Assembly: GCA_900554265.1 (NCBI GenBank)
Contig: USGZ01000014.1
Coordinates: 1 to 11,987 of the forward strand
From: an uncultured Porphyromonadaceae bacterium
Lineage (GTDB): Bacteria > Bacteroidota > Bacteroidia > Bacteroidales > Muribaculaceae
Length of the DNA: 11,987 nt
Direction of reading: 5' to 3'
Made by a program: the position numbers and the translations under genes. This document shows positions 1-5,232 of this stretch, in pieces. How positions within the stretch are numbered: position 1 is the first letter of the stretch; the number at the start of each line of letters is the position of its first letter. The notes beneath the pieces are model-generated. The model did no database searches and was not told the DNA's origin. It saw only the letters and a program-made list of their open reading frames with translations.

Positions 1-834
1 CTCGAGGACCTGGATGTGGGGGCCGTAGCTGAGCAGCTCGCCGACGAAGTAGGGGCTTATGCGCAGGCGGTAGGTGAAGATGCTGAAATCGTCGTGAATG
101 GCCTCCTCCTGGGTGTGGTGCAGCGGCAGGGCGCGGAAGTACTGCGCCTGCTTGCGCTCAGCCTTGATTACCACGCGCTTGACCTCGCCCATATTGAAGA
201 TTATGCCGAAGCTGTAGCGGAAGTAATCTTCGGGGTCGAAGGTCGGGTCGGGCTCGAATGGCTCGGCGCCGAGGGTGAGGTTCGTTATGCGGTCCAGTGC
301 ATAGGTCTTGATCTTATCCGAGTCCACATGCCGCCCCGTCACGTACCAGCGCTGGCGGTAGATCTTCAGGAAGTAGGGCTCAACGACTACGCCGCGCGAG
401 GGCAGCGAGCGCGAGTAGGGATGGTAGTCGAAGTGCAGGGGCTTGTTCTCGCGCAGGGCGTCGATTACCGGCGCCAGGAAATCGCGGGCGGAGGGCACCT
501 CCTCGAGGAATATCCGCGAGGCCACGGCGCGCGAGTTGGCAAGCACCTCGTTGGTCATGGCCGTGTTCATCAGCCAGCGCGTCACGCCCTCATTGTGGGC
601 GTCGCCCTGGTCGGAAATATAGTACTCGAAGGTCGACTGGTCGCACTTGATTTCGATGTTGAACAGCTCCTCGACGGCCTGGCGGTAGTTGTAGAAAGTG
701 CGCCGCGGCATGGGTGCGCCGCCGGAGAACTGGCTGCGCATCCACAGGCGGTCCAGCTCGTGGCGCGATATGCGCCCGTAGCGGGCAATCGTGTCCACCA
801 GCCAGATATAGCGCTGCAGCAGACCGCGGGCCAT
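1..834 (-). CDS. WYL-domain transcriptional regulator, C-terminus cut by window edge
   Basis: The minus-strand frame is open from an ATG at 832-834 to the left edge: 278 residues, no stop, so the C-terminus is missing. Residues about 1-60 look like a winged helix-turn-helix (LLQRYIWLVDTIARYGRIS, then RRTFYNYRQAVEEL). Residues about 130-190 form the WYL domain, with QRWYVTGRHV at 162-170 (WYV replaces WYL) and TYALDRI at 177-183. Residues 205-278 fit the WCX extension. WYL regulators usually bind DNA through the HTH and sense a small ligand or nucleic acid through WYL. The ATG lies 4 nt after the symporter stop codon, so the gene is almost certainly cotranscribed with namZ and the symporter. 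By inference it may be the local regulator of that unit, but similar WYL proteins also act elsewhere in the genome. The family is clear; the target is unknown. Confidence 0.9.
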   Translation of the reverse strand, partial: MARGLLQRYIWLVDTIARYGRISRHELDRLWMRSQFSGGAPMPRRTFYNYRQAVEELFNIEIKCDQSTFEYYISDQGDAHNEGVTRWLMNTAMTNEVLANSRAVASRIFLEEVPSARDFLAPVIDALRENKPLHFDYHPYSRSLPSRGVVVEPYFLKIYRQRWYVTGRHVDSDKIKTYALDRITNLTLGAEPFEPDPTFDPEDYFRYSFGIIFNMGEVKRVVIKAERKQAQYFRALPLHHTQEEAIHDDFSIFTYRLRISPYFVGELLSYGPHIQVLE

Positions 835-838
835 GGGC

Positions 839-2311
839 TTATGCGGCTGATTCAACCGGAGCCTTGCGGCCTATGGAGAGGCAGCAGAGGCCGACGAAGG
901 TATAGAGCGCGTTGATAATCAGCAGCTCGAAGCTCGTCTCATAGCCGAAGAGATGGTTCAGCGCCCACTGCGTGGCCCAGCTCAGCGCCGGCGCCAGGAC
1001 GCAGACGGCGGGCACCCACTTGTCGTGGACAGGCTTCTTCATGAACATACCGAACACGAACAGGCCGAGAATCGGGCCGTAGGTGTACGATGCCAGCGTA
1101 TAGACCGCCGAGATGGCGTCCTCGTTGCTCAGGTAGTAGAAGGCGATGATCACCAGGCCCATGAGCGCCGACATGGCCACGTGGACTCCCTTGCGGGTGC
1201 GGGTGAGGCGCTCCTCCTCCTGCTTCTTGTGGGCCTGGAGGATGTCGACGGTGAAGGACGTCGTCAGCGAGGTCAGGGCCGAGCCGGCGGCGGAGTAGGC
1301 CGCCGAGATGAGGCCCAGGACGAAGAGGATGCCGACGATTACGGGCATCTCGCTGTCGAAGGCCACCATGCCGAAGATTTCGTCGCTCTTGGCGGGATGT
1401 TCGATGCCCTTGTTGTCCATGAAGATAAGCAGCAGCGTGCCGAGCATCAGGAACAGGGCGATGACGAAGAACTGCACGATGCCGCTGACAATCATGTTCT
1501 TCTGGCTCTGCGCCGTATTCTTGCAGGCCAGGTTGCGCTGCATCATGTCCTGGTCGAGGCCATTGGTGGCGATGGCCATGAACACGCCGGCGAGGAACTG
1601 CTTCCAGAAGTAGGTGGCCTCCATGGGGTTGTCGAAGAAGAACATCTGCGTCTTGCTGTGGTTCCTGATGCTGCTGGCCATCTCGCCGAAGTTGAAGCCC
1701 AGGTTGGTGGCCACGAAGTAGATGCACAGAATCACGGACATGATAAGGCAGAAACTCTTCAGCGTGTCGGTCCAGATGAGGGTCTTCACGCCGCCCTGGA
1801 CCGTATAGAGCCAGATGAGGGCGATGGTTACGATTACATTGAAAATGAACGGAATATGCAGCGGGGCGAACACCAGCAGCTGGAGCACCGCGCAGACGAC
1901 GAAGAAACGCACGGCGGCGCCGAGCATCTTCGAGACGAAGAAGAACCACGCGCCGGCGCGGTAGGTCGAGCGCCCGAAGCGCTCCTCCAGGTAGCCGTAG
2001 ATGGAGATCAGATTCTTCTTATAGAACAGAGGCACCAGCACGAAAGCTATCACGAAATAGCCTACGATAAAGCCCAGAACCATCTGCAGGTAGGCGTAGC
2101 CCTTGGCGGCGACCATGCCAGGCACCGAAATGAAAGTTACGCCGGAAATCGCCGCGCCGATCATGGCGAAAGCCACCAGCGGCCAGGGCGCCTGCCGCTT
2201 GCCGGTAAAGAACGTGGAATTGTCGCTGCCGCGCGAGGCGAAGTACGACACGAGCATCAGCAGGCCGAAATAGCCGACGATGGTCAGGATAACTATCAGT
2301 GCTTGCGACAT
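839..2311 (-). CDS. Sodium:solute symporter (SSS family), possible MurNAc-type sugar importer
   Basis: This encodes a 490-residue, strongly hydrophobic inner-membrane protein of typical SSS length with about 13-14 predicted membrane segments, beginning with a helix at residues 4-24. Family-like signatures are FFTGKRQAPW (34-43), YGYLEERFG (105-113), GGVKTLIWTDTLKS (173-186) and GLDQDMMQRNLACKN (251-265). SSS proteins couple Na+ entry to uptake of sugars, amino acids, vitamins or sialic acid. The gene starts 57 nt after the namZ stop and is followed 4 nt later by the WYL gene, so the three form one operon. From memory, Tannerella forsythia imports N-acetylmuramic acid with an SSS-like carrier (MurT). 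With NamZ upstream, MurNAc or a related amino sugar is therefore the most likely substrate; this is an inference from neighbours. The ATG at 2309-2311 is the natural start, placing the first helix at the N-terminus. Confidence 0.93.
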   Translation of the reverse strand: MSQALIVILTIVGYFGLLMLVSYFASRGSDNSTFFTGKRQAPWPLVAFAMIGAAISGVTFISVPGMVAAKGYAYLQMVLGFIVGYFVIAFVLVPLFYKKNLISIYGYLEERFGRSTYRAGAWFFFVSKMLGAAVRFFVVCAVLQLLVFAPLHIPFIFNVIVTIALIWLYTVQGGVKTLIWTDTLKSFCLIMSVILCIYFVATNLGFNFGEMASSIRNHSKTQMFFFDNPMEATYFWKQFLAGVFMAIATNGLDQDMMQRNLACKNTAQSQKNMIVSGIVQFFVIALFLMLGTLLLIFMDNKGIEHPAKSDEIFGMVAFDSEMPVIVGILFVLGLISAAYSAAGSALTSLTTSFTVDILQAHKKQEEERLTRTRKGVHVAMSALMGLVIIAFYYLSNEDAISAVYTLASYTYGPILGLFVFGMFMKKPVHDKWVPAVCVLAPALSWATQWALNHLFGYETSFELLIINALYTFVGLCCLSIGRKAPVESAA

Positions 2312-2321
2312 CTGAATGGAG

Positions 2322-2363
2322 TTTTAGAGATTGTCGAAATGAATTTTTAGAGATTATCTAAAT
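2322..2363. repeat. Two-copy 19-bp direct repeat between namZ and the symporter gene
   Basis: The namZ-symporter gap holds two copies of a 19-bp sequence at 2322-2340 and 2345-2363, 23 bp apart start to start and identical at 17 of 19 positions. Both begin with the same 11 bases, TTTTAGAGATT, and end in AAAT. The second copy includes an imperfect palindrome (TAGAGATTATCTA). It could be a local duplication, an RNA processing or regulator site, or a remnant of slippage. No function can be assigned from sequence. Confidence 0.6.
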
Positions 2364-2368
2364 ACCTC

Positions 2369-3544
2369 TTATTCCGGATAGATGAGGTAGGGGCGGCGCT
2401 GCTCGCGGAAGCGGGCCACGTCGTCGGCCCAGGTGGCCTTGATCTGGTCGGCGCTCATGCCGCTCTCGATCATGCCGGCAATGTCGTCGCGGCCGATCAG
2501 AAGCGTGAAGAAACGGCGGAAGAAATCGTCGCCGCGCACGTCGCGGTAGGCGTCGATGAGGTAGCTCAGGTCGATGCCCTTGGCGATAATCTCCTCCTCG
2601 GCCATGGCCGAAAGGTCGACGCCATGGCATAACTGGTCCTTCAGCGGCGGATTCTTGGCGCCGGCGACACTGCGCGGCGTAAAGTCGAAGTCGCGGTTCT
2701 TCATGTCCGGATGGCCGTAAATCTCGAAGGGCTTGTCGGTGCCGCGGCCGAGGCTCACGGGCGTGCCCTCGAAATAGCAGATCGACGGATAGAGATAAAT
2801 CGCGCGCATCGTCCGCAAGTTGGGGCTCGGGGCGACGGGCAGGTGGTAGCGGGTGTTGTGGGTATAGCCCGTGCAGGGCACTACCGTCAGAGGCACCGTG
2901 GCACCATTCTTGAGCCAGCCCTCGCCTACGGCCATCCTGGCCAGCTCGCCCAGGGTCATGCCATGGACAACAGGTATCGGCAGACGCCCTACCCCGCTCT
3001 GGTACTGCATGTCCAGGATAGGACCGTCGACGTACATGCCGTTAGGGTTGGGACGGTCGAGAACCACAACCTCCTTGCCGTACTTGGCGGCGGCGTTCAT
3101 CAGGTCGATCATCGTGCAGTAGTAAGTATAGTAGCGCAGGCCTACGTCCTGGATATCGACCACAATCACGTCCAGGCCGTCCATCACCTCCTGCGCCGGC
3201 TCGCGCTTGCCGGAGCCGTCGTAGAGCGACGCGATAGGAATGCCCGTCTGCGGGTCGGTGCTGTTGCCCACGTGTTCGCCGGCGTCGGCAGTCCCGCGGA
3301 ATCCATGTTCGGGCGAGAAGAGAGTCACGACGTTCAGCCCGTTGTCGAGCATGATGTCCAGGGTGTGGCGGTCGCCGACCATGCCCGTATGGTTCGAGAA
3401 CAGAGCAACGCGCTTGCCCTTGAGTTGGGGTACATACTGGTCCGTGCGCGCCGCGCCGACGGTGACGTTGCTTGCGCCTGCGGCAAAGCCCACCATGAGC
3501 ATTACCGCCAGGACAAGCAGACGCGATGTGTTTTTCAACGACAT
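2369..3544 (-). CDS. namZ: Exo-beta-N-acetylmuramidase NamZ (DUF1343 family), secreted
   Basis: This 391-residue protein matches the DUF1343/YbbC family, whose founding enzyme NamZ removes non-reducing-end MurNAc from peptidoglycan fragments. A signal peptide covers about residues 1-25 (basic NTSR, hydrophobic core, AAGAS), so it acts in the periplasm or at the outer membrane. Conserved blocks are FSPEHGFRG (76-84) followed by AGE (88-90), DIQDVGLRYYTYY (130-142), LDRPNPNG (162-169), HGMTLGEL (194-201) and FEGTPVSLGRGTDKPFE (258-274). The Glu of PEHG is a plausible catalytic acid by analogy; this is not proven here. I chose the ATG at 3542-3544. The frame extends three codons to a TTG, but the ATG start gives a cleaner signal peptide. 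It is the first gene of a unit with the SSS carrier and WYL regulator, which suggests release and uptake of MurNAc. No murQ- or murK-like gene is visible in this window. Confidence 0.9.
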   Translation of the reverse strand: MSLKNTSRLLVLAVMLMVGFAAGASNVTVGAARTDQYVPQLKGKRVALFSNHTGMVGDRHTLDIMLDNGLNVVTLFSPEHGFRGTADAGEHVGNSTDPQTGIPIASLYDGSGKREPAQEVMDGLDVIVVDIQDVGLRYYTYYCTMIDLMNAAAKYGKEVVVLDRPNPNGMYVDGPILDMQYQSGVGRLPIPVVHGMTLGELARMAVGEGWLKNGATVPLTVVPCTGYTHNTRYHLPVAPSPNLRTMRAIYLYPSICYFEGTPVSLGRGTDKPFEIYGHPDMKNRDFDFTPRSVAGAKNPPLKDQLCHGVDLSAMAEEEIIAKGIDLSYLIDAYRDVRGDDFFRRFFTLLIGRDDIAGMIESGMSADQIKATWADDVARFREQRRPYLIYPE

Positions 3545-3627
3545 AGTAATCAATTTAAGGTCCGGATTGGAAAGTTATAGGGTTAAAGTGCGGAAAATGC
3601 GTGCATTCGGGCCTCGCATTTCCGCTA

Positions 3628-3635
3628 CAAAGGTA
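3628..3635 (-). promoter_or_regulatory. Candidate promoter -7 element for namZ operon
   Basis: On the minus strand this reads TACCTTTG, matching the Bacteroidota -7 element TAnnTTTG. Transcription would begin near 3620 and leave a leader of about 75 nt before the namZ ATG. No clear TTTG is found at the usual -33 spacing, so this is weaker than the other promoters in the window. Confidence 0.5.
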
Positions 3636-3705
3636 GTACAAAAATCGGAAAGGCAGACTGAATTTATGTTTTTAAAACGTAACGAATATTAAAACCGCGC
3701 AAAAG

Positions 3706-3737
3706 TTTGGTCAGATGAGGGAAACGCACTAACTTTG
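3706..3737 (+). promoter_or_regulatory. Bacteroidota-type promoter of tRNA-Ala
   Basis: TTTG at 3706-3709 (-33) and TAACTTTG at 3730-3737 (-7) are separated by 20 bp, a full match to the Bacteroidota sigma-70 consensus. Transcription would start near 3743, a few bases before the tRNA 5' end at 3749. Confidence 0.85.
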
Positions 3738-3748
3738 CAAACGCAAAC

Positions 3749-3825
3749 GGGGTACTAGCTCATCTGGCTAGAGCGCGACACTGGCAGTGTCGAGGTGAGC
3801 GGTTCGAGTCCGCTGTACTCCACCA
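3749..3825 (+). tRNA. tRNA-Ala (anticodon GGC), CCA encoded
   Basis: All four arms fold. The acceptor GGGGTAC (3749-3755) pairs with GTACTCC (3815-3821), the D stem is GCTC/GAGC, the anticodon stem is CGACA/TGTCG around loop CTGGCAG (3781-3787), and the T stem is AGCGG/CCGCT around TTCGAGT. The anticodon GGC (3783-3785) reads the Ala codon GCC. The acceptor contains a G3-U70 wobble pair, the classical alanine identity element, which supports the assignment independently. The discriminator is A3822 and CCA is encoded at 3823-3825. A strong promoter precedes it and a terminator follows within 5 nt, so it is a single-gene unit. GCC is a heavily used codon in the GC-rich genes nearby. Confidence 0.97.
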
Positions 3826-3829
3826 CCCA

Positions 3830-3862
3830 AGCGAATTCAGAGAAATCCGAGTTCGCTTTTTT
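3830..3862 (+). terminator. Rho-independent terminator of tRNA-Ala
   Basis: A 9-bp stem, AGCGAATTC (3830-3838) with GAGTTCGCT (3849-3857), includes one G-T wobble, has a 10-nt loop, and runs into a T-tract at 3857-3862. It begins 4 nt after the encoded CCA. The end of the T-tract also forms the -33 element of the next promoter. Confidence 0.88.
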
Positions 3863-3890
3863 GTTATATCATTATAAATCCGTATATTTG
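3860..3890 (+). promoter_or_regulatory. Promoter of MNT/HEPN cassette 1, nearly leaderless
   Basis: TTTG (3860-3863) and TATATTTG (3883-3890) are spaced by 19 bp, a full consensus match. Only 7 nt separate the -7 element from the ATG at 3898. The expected start of transcription lies about 2 nt before that ATG, so the message is leaderless or translation starts at an internal Met codon. The second MNT cassette has exactly the same geometry. Confidence 0.85.
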
Positions 3891-3897
3891 CCCCGAC

Positions 3898-4209
3898 ATG
3901 AAGCTCATAGAAATGAATATGGACAAGATTATCGCCCTGTGCCGCAAGTACAAGGTCGCCAAGCTATGGGTCTTCGGCTCCATCCTCACCCCCCGCTTCA
4001 ACGACAACAGCGACGTAGACTTCTCTGTGAACTTCGACTCCGAAACCATCAACCGCGAAGGCCTCGACTGGGCCGACACATTCTTCGACTTCCTGCATGA
4101 GCTCGAAGAACTCTTCGGCCGCCGTATCGACCTGGTATGCGACGATGCCGTAAGGAATCCCTATTTCCGCCAGGAACTCGACGAAACAAAGCAACTAATT
4201 TATGGATGA
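3898..4209 (+). CDS. MNT-domain nucleotidyltransferase, MntA-like antitoxin (copy 1)
   Basis: This 103-residue minimal nucleotidyltransferase carries the signature GS (27-28), ten residues, then DVD (39-41), with a third acidic residue at D78 in RRIDLV; the active-site residues therefore look intact. In characterised HEPN/MNT (type VII) systems MntA adds AMP groups to a Tyr of the HEPN toxin and silences it. The next gene is a HEPN protein whose ATG overlaps this gene by 8 bp (4202-4209), the usual arrangement of translational coupling. The first 36 residues are identical to those of the second MNT gene at 7673. The promoter lies so close that the first ATG would be leaderless; Met6 or Met8 (MDKIIALCRKYKV) are alternative starts that leave a 17-23 nt leader. 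The gene is GC-rich like the chromosome, whereas its HEPN partner is visibly AT-richer. Confidence 0.92.
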   Translation: MKLIEMNMDKIIALCRKYKVAKLWVFGSILTPRFNDNSDVDFSVNFDSETINREGLDWADTFFDFLHELEELFGRRIDLVCDDAVRNPYFRQELDETKQLIYG

Positions 4210-4552
4210 GAAGATAAAGAAATACCTCGAAGATATGCTCCTGGCCATTTCCGAAATAGAGATGGCTGAACAGAGATTTGGACGTCAGTATGAAATCTTT
4301 GAAACCGACGTGATTTTTCGAAAATTTGTAGAGCGCAATATTGAGATATTAGGCGAAGCAATGAATCGCATATTAAAAGTTGATTCTTCTATTCAGATAA
4401 CATCCGCCAGAAAGATTGTCGATACACGGAATTACGTCATACATGCCTACGATTCACTAAAACCGGATATTTTGTGGGCAATAGTAATCAACCATATACC
4501 CCGGCTGAAAGCAGACATTCTCCATCTTATTGCGAATTCATCTTCTTTATGA
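4202..4552 (+). CDS. HEPN-domain RNase, HepT-like toxin (copy 1, intact)
   Basis: This 116-residue all-helical protein carries RNYVIHAY at residues 76-83, the full Rx4HxY motif of HepT toxins: R76 and H81 are the RNase catalytic pair and Y83 corresponds to the Tyr that MntA AMPylates in the Shewanella system. IGEAMNRIL-type helix residues (50-58, here LGEAMNRIL) and LWAIVINHIP (91-100) are family features. It is predicted to act in the cytoplasm as a dimer that cleaves RNA unless modified by its MNT partner. The start ATG lies inside the MNT gene (8-bp overlap), and the stop overlaps the next ATG as ATGA (4549-4552). Its AT-rich codon use differs from that of MNT copy 1 and the chromosomal genes, which hints at horizontal origin. 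The target RNA is unknown. Confidence 0.92.
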   Translation: MDEKIKKYLEDMLLAISEIEMAEQRFGRQYEIFETDVIFRKFVERNIEILGEAMNRILKVDSSIQITSARKIVDTRNYVIHAYDSLKPDILWAIVINHIPRLKADILHLIANSSSL

Positions 4553-4779
4553 GCAACAATATCCACGACATCTTCGAGTACATCATTGCCCTGGTAAACG
4601 AGTTTGCCAAGAGATTCAGTATGTCCGACAAAGACGCATTCAATTATATCCGGCAAAACAAGGGAATTGCGTTCATCGAGAAGAACTACGGCATCATCCA
4701 CACTCTCGATTTCAACGAAGCCGTCGATAGCGTCGCAGCATACTGCCGCAGAACAGGAGGTAAGGATTTATCTGAATAA
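4549..4779 (+). CDS. DUF3791 family small protein
   Basis: The 76-residue protein resembles the DUF3791 family, with features such as FEYIIALVNEFAKRF (9-23), SDKDAFNYIRQNKGI (26-40), then a short IHTL element and a C-terminal CRRTGG. The frame stays open upstream to 4474, but the ATG at 4549 overlaps the HEPN stop codon (ATGA) and fits the family length, so I chose it. The function of DUF3791 is unknown; from memory it often neighbours DUF3990, an ADP-ribosyltransferase-like family, in what look like toxin-antitoxin arrangements. No DUF3990 gene is present here. Position and overlap indicate cotranscription and translational coupling with the HEPN/MNT pair. It may be an orphan antitoxin-like protein or an accessory part of that system. 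The family call is from recognition only. Confidence 0.78.
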   Translation: MSNNIHDIFEYIIALVNEFAKRFSMSDKDAFNYIRQNKGIAFIEKNYGIIHTLDFNEAVDSVAAYCRRTGGKDLSE

Positions 4780-4784
4780 ATCCA

Positions 4785-5006
4785 ATGATAAATCGAGACA
4801 ACATCACGCGTATATGGCTAACAGATACCGCCATATGGATACAGCTCGACGATAATCGCCAAGGTCGGGAACTATTCGCCGAATATCCCCGTCTGGCAAA
4901 TGCCACCTCGAGCCAACGCGAGAATTATACAATCTCGCGCTTTGGACTTCATTGGCCGGAACTGGATGAAGACCTCTCCTTCGGCGGTTTTTTCACCAAA
5001 GCCTAA
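4785..5006 (+). CDS. DUF2442 family small protein
   Basis: This 73-residue protein has the pattern of short Bacteroidota DUF2442 proteins: an N-terminal strand block ITRIWLTDTAIWIQLDDNRQ (7-26), a central FAEYPRLANAT (31-41) and a C-terminal FGLHWPELDEDLSFGGFF (53-70). The ATG lies 5 nt after the DUF3791 stop, so it is the last gene of a four-gene unit. DUF2442 proteins are commonly paired with DUF4160 proteins in putative toxin-antitoxin modules, probably as the antitoxin-like, DNA-binding or scaffold half. No DUF4160 is present here. Its role beside HEPN/MNT is unknown. There is no signal peptide or membrane segment, so it should be cytoplasmic. Confidence 0.8.
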   Translation: MINRDNITRIWLTDTAIWIQLDDNRQGRELFAEYPRLANATSSQRENYTISRFGLHWPELDEDLSFGGFFTKA

Positions 5007-5026
5007 ACTATACTCACGCGACTTTT

Positions 5027-5084
5027 AGACAGAATCGAATATAAGGAAGCGCTCCCGAGACGAGGAATATACTGTTCTCCTGTC
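5027..5084 (+). repeat. Palindromic repeat copy 1 (degenerate)
   Basis: The left end AGACAG (5027-5032) and right arm CTGTTCTCCTGTC (5072-5084) match the arms of the other copies in this window, but the internal left arm has decayed. It lies after the DUF2442 stop and could end that transcript, although there is no clean T-tract. Confidence 0.65.
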
Positions 5085-5093
5085 AATTATTAA

Positions 5094-5155
5094 GACAGAA
5101 AGGCATAAAGACTTGAACGGGGGCTACGGTTTTTATGTTTTTATGTTCTTCTGTC
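5094..5155 (+). repeat. Palindromic repeat copy 2, strong hairpin
   Basis: GACAGAAAGGCATAAAGAC (5094-5112) pairs with GTTTTTATGTTCTTCTGTC (5137-5155): 15 Watson-Crick pairs plus three G-T pairs over 19 positions, with a 24-nt loop. A T-run follows (TCAATTTTTG), so this copy could terminate the MNT-HEPN-DUF3791-DUF2442 transcript. The right arm contains a tandem TTTTTATG. Confidence 0.75.
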
Positions 5156-5174
5156 AATTTTTGCTTCGGGGGGT

Positions 5175-5205
5175 ATTGCTGTTGTCTGGAAATGTGCTAT
5201 ATTTG
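5175..5205 (+). promoter_or_regulatory. Promoter of the DUF2339 gene
   Basis: TATATTTG (5198-5205) is a full -7 element, and ATTG (5175-5178) at 19-bp spacing is a one-mismatch -33 element. Transcription would begin near 5211, giving a leader of about 22 nt to the ATG at 5233. This decides the gene start, since the upstream TTG at 5113 lies before the promoter and inside a hairpin repeat. Confidence 0.75.
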
Positions 5206-5232
5206 TGGCGGAAACCTTTTTATTATGATTCC

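Noticed and set aside
16..915. 299-codon plus-strand open frame at the left edge
   Set aside because: It lies opposite the WYL regulator, whose minus-strand frame has recognisable HTH and WYL domains.
953..2350. 465-codon plus-strand open frame opposite the symporter gene
   Set aside because: It is the reverse-strand shadow of a clear SSS gene in GC-rich DNA; its translation is low-complexity (His, Glu, Gly, Arg-rich) with no domain.
3749..3825. tRNA-Ala as attachment site of an integrated island ending at 8.4 kb
   Set aside because: I could not find a second copy of the tRNA 3' end downstream and there is no integrase in the window.
5113..5232. 40-codon N-terminal extension of the DUF2339 protein
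   Set aside because: It begins with TTG inside a hairpin repeat and upstream of the -7 element at 5198-5205, so it cannot be on the main transcript.
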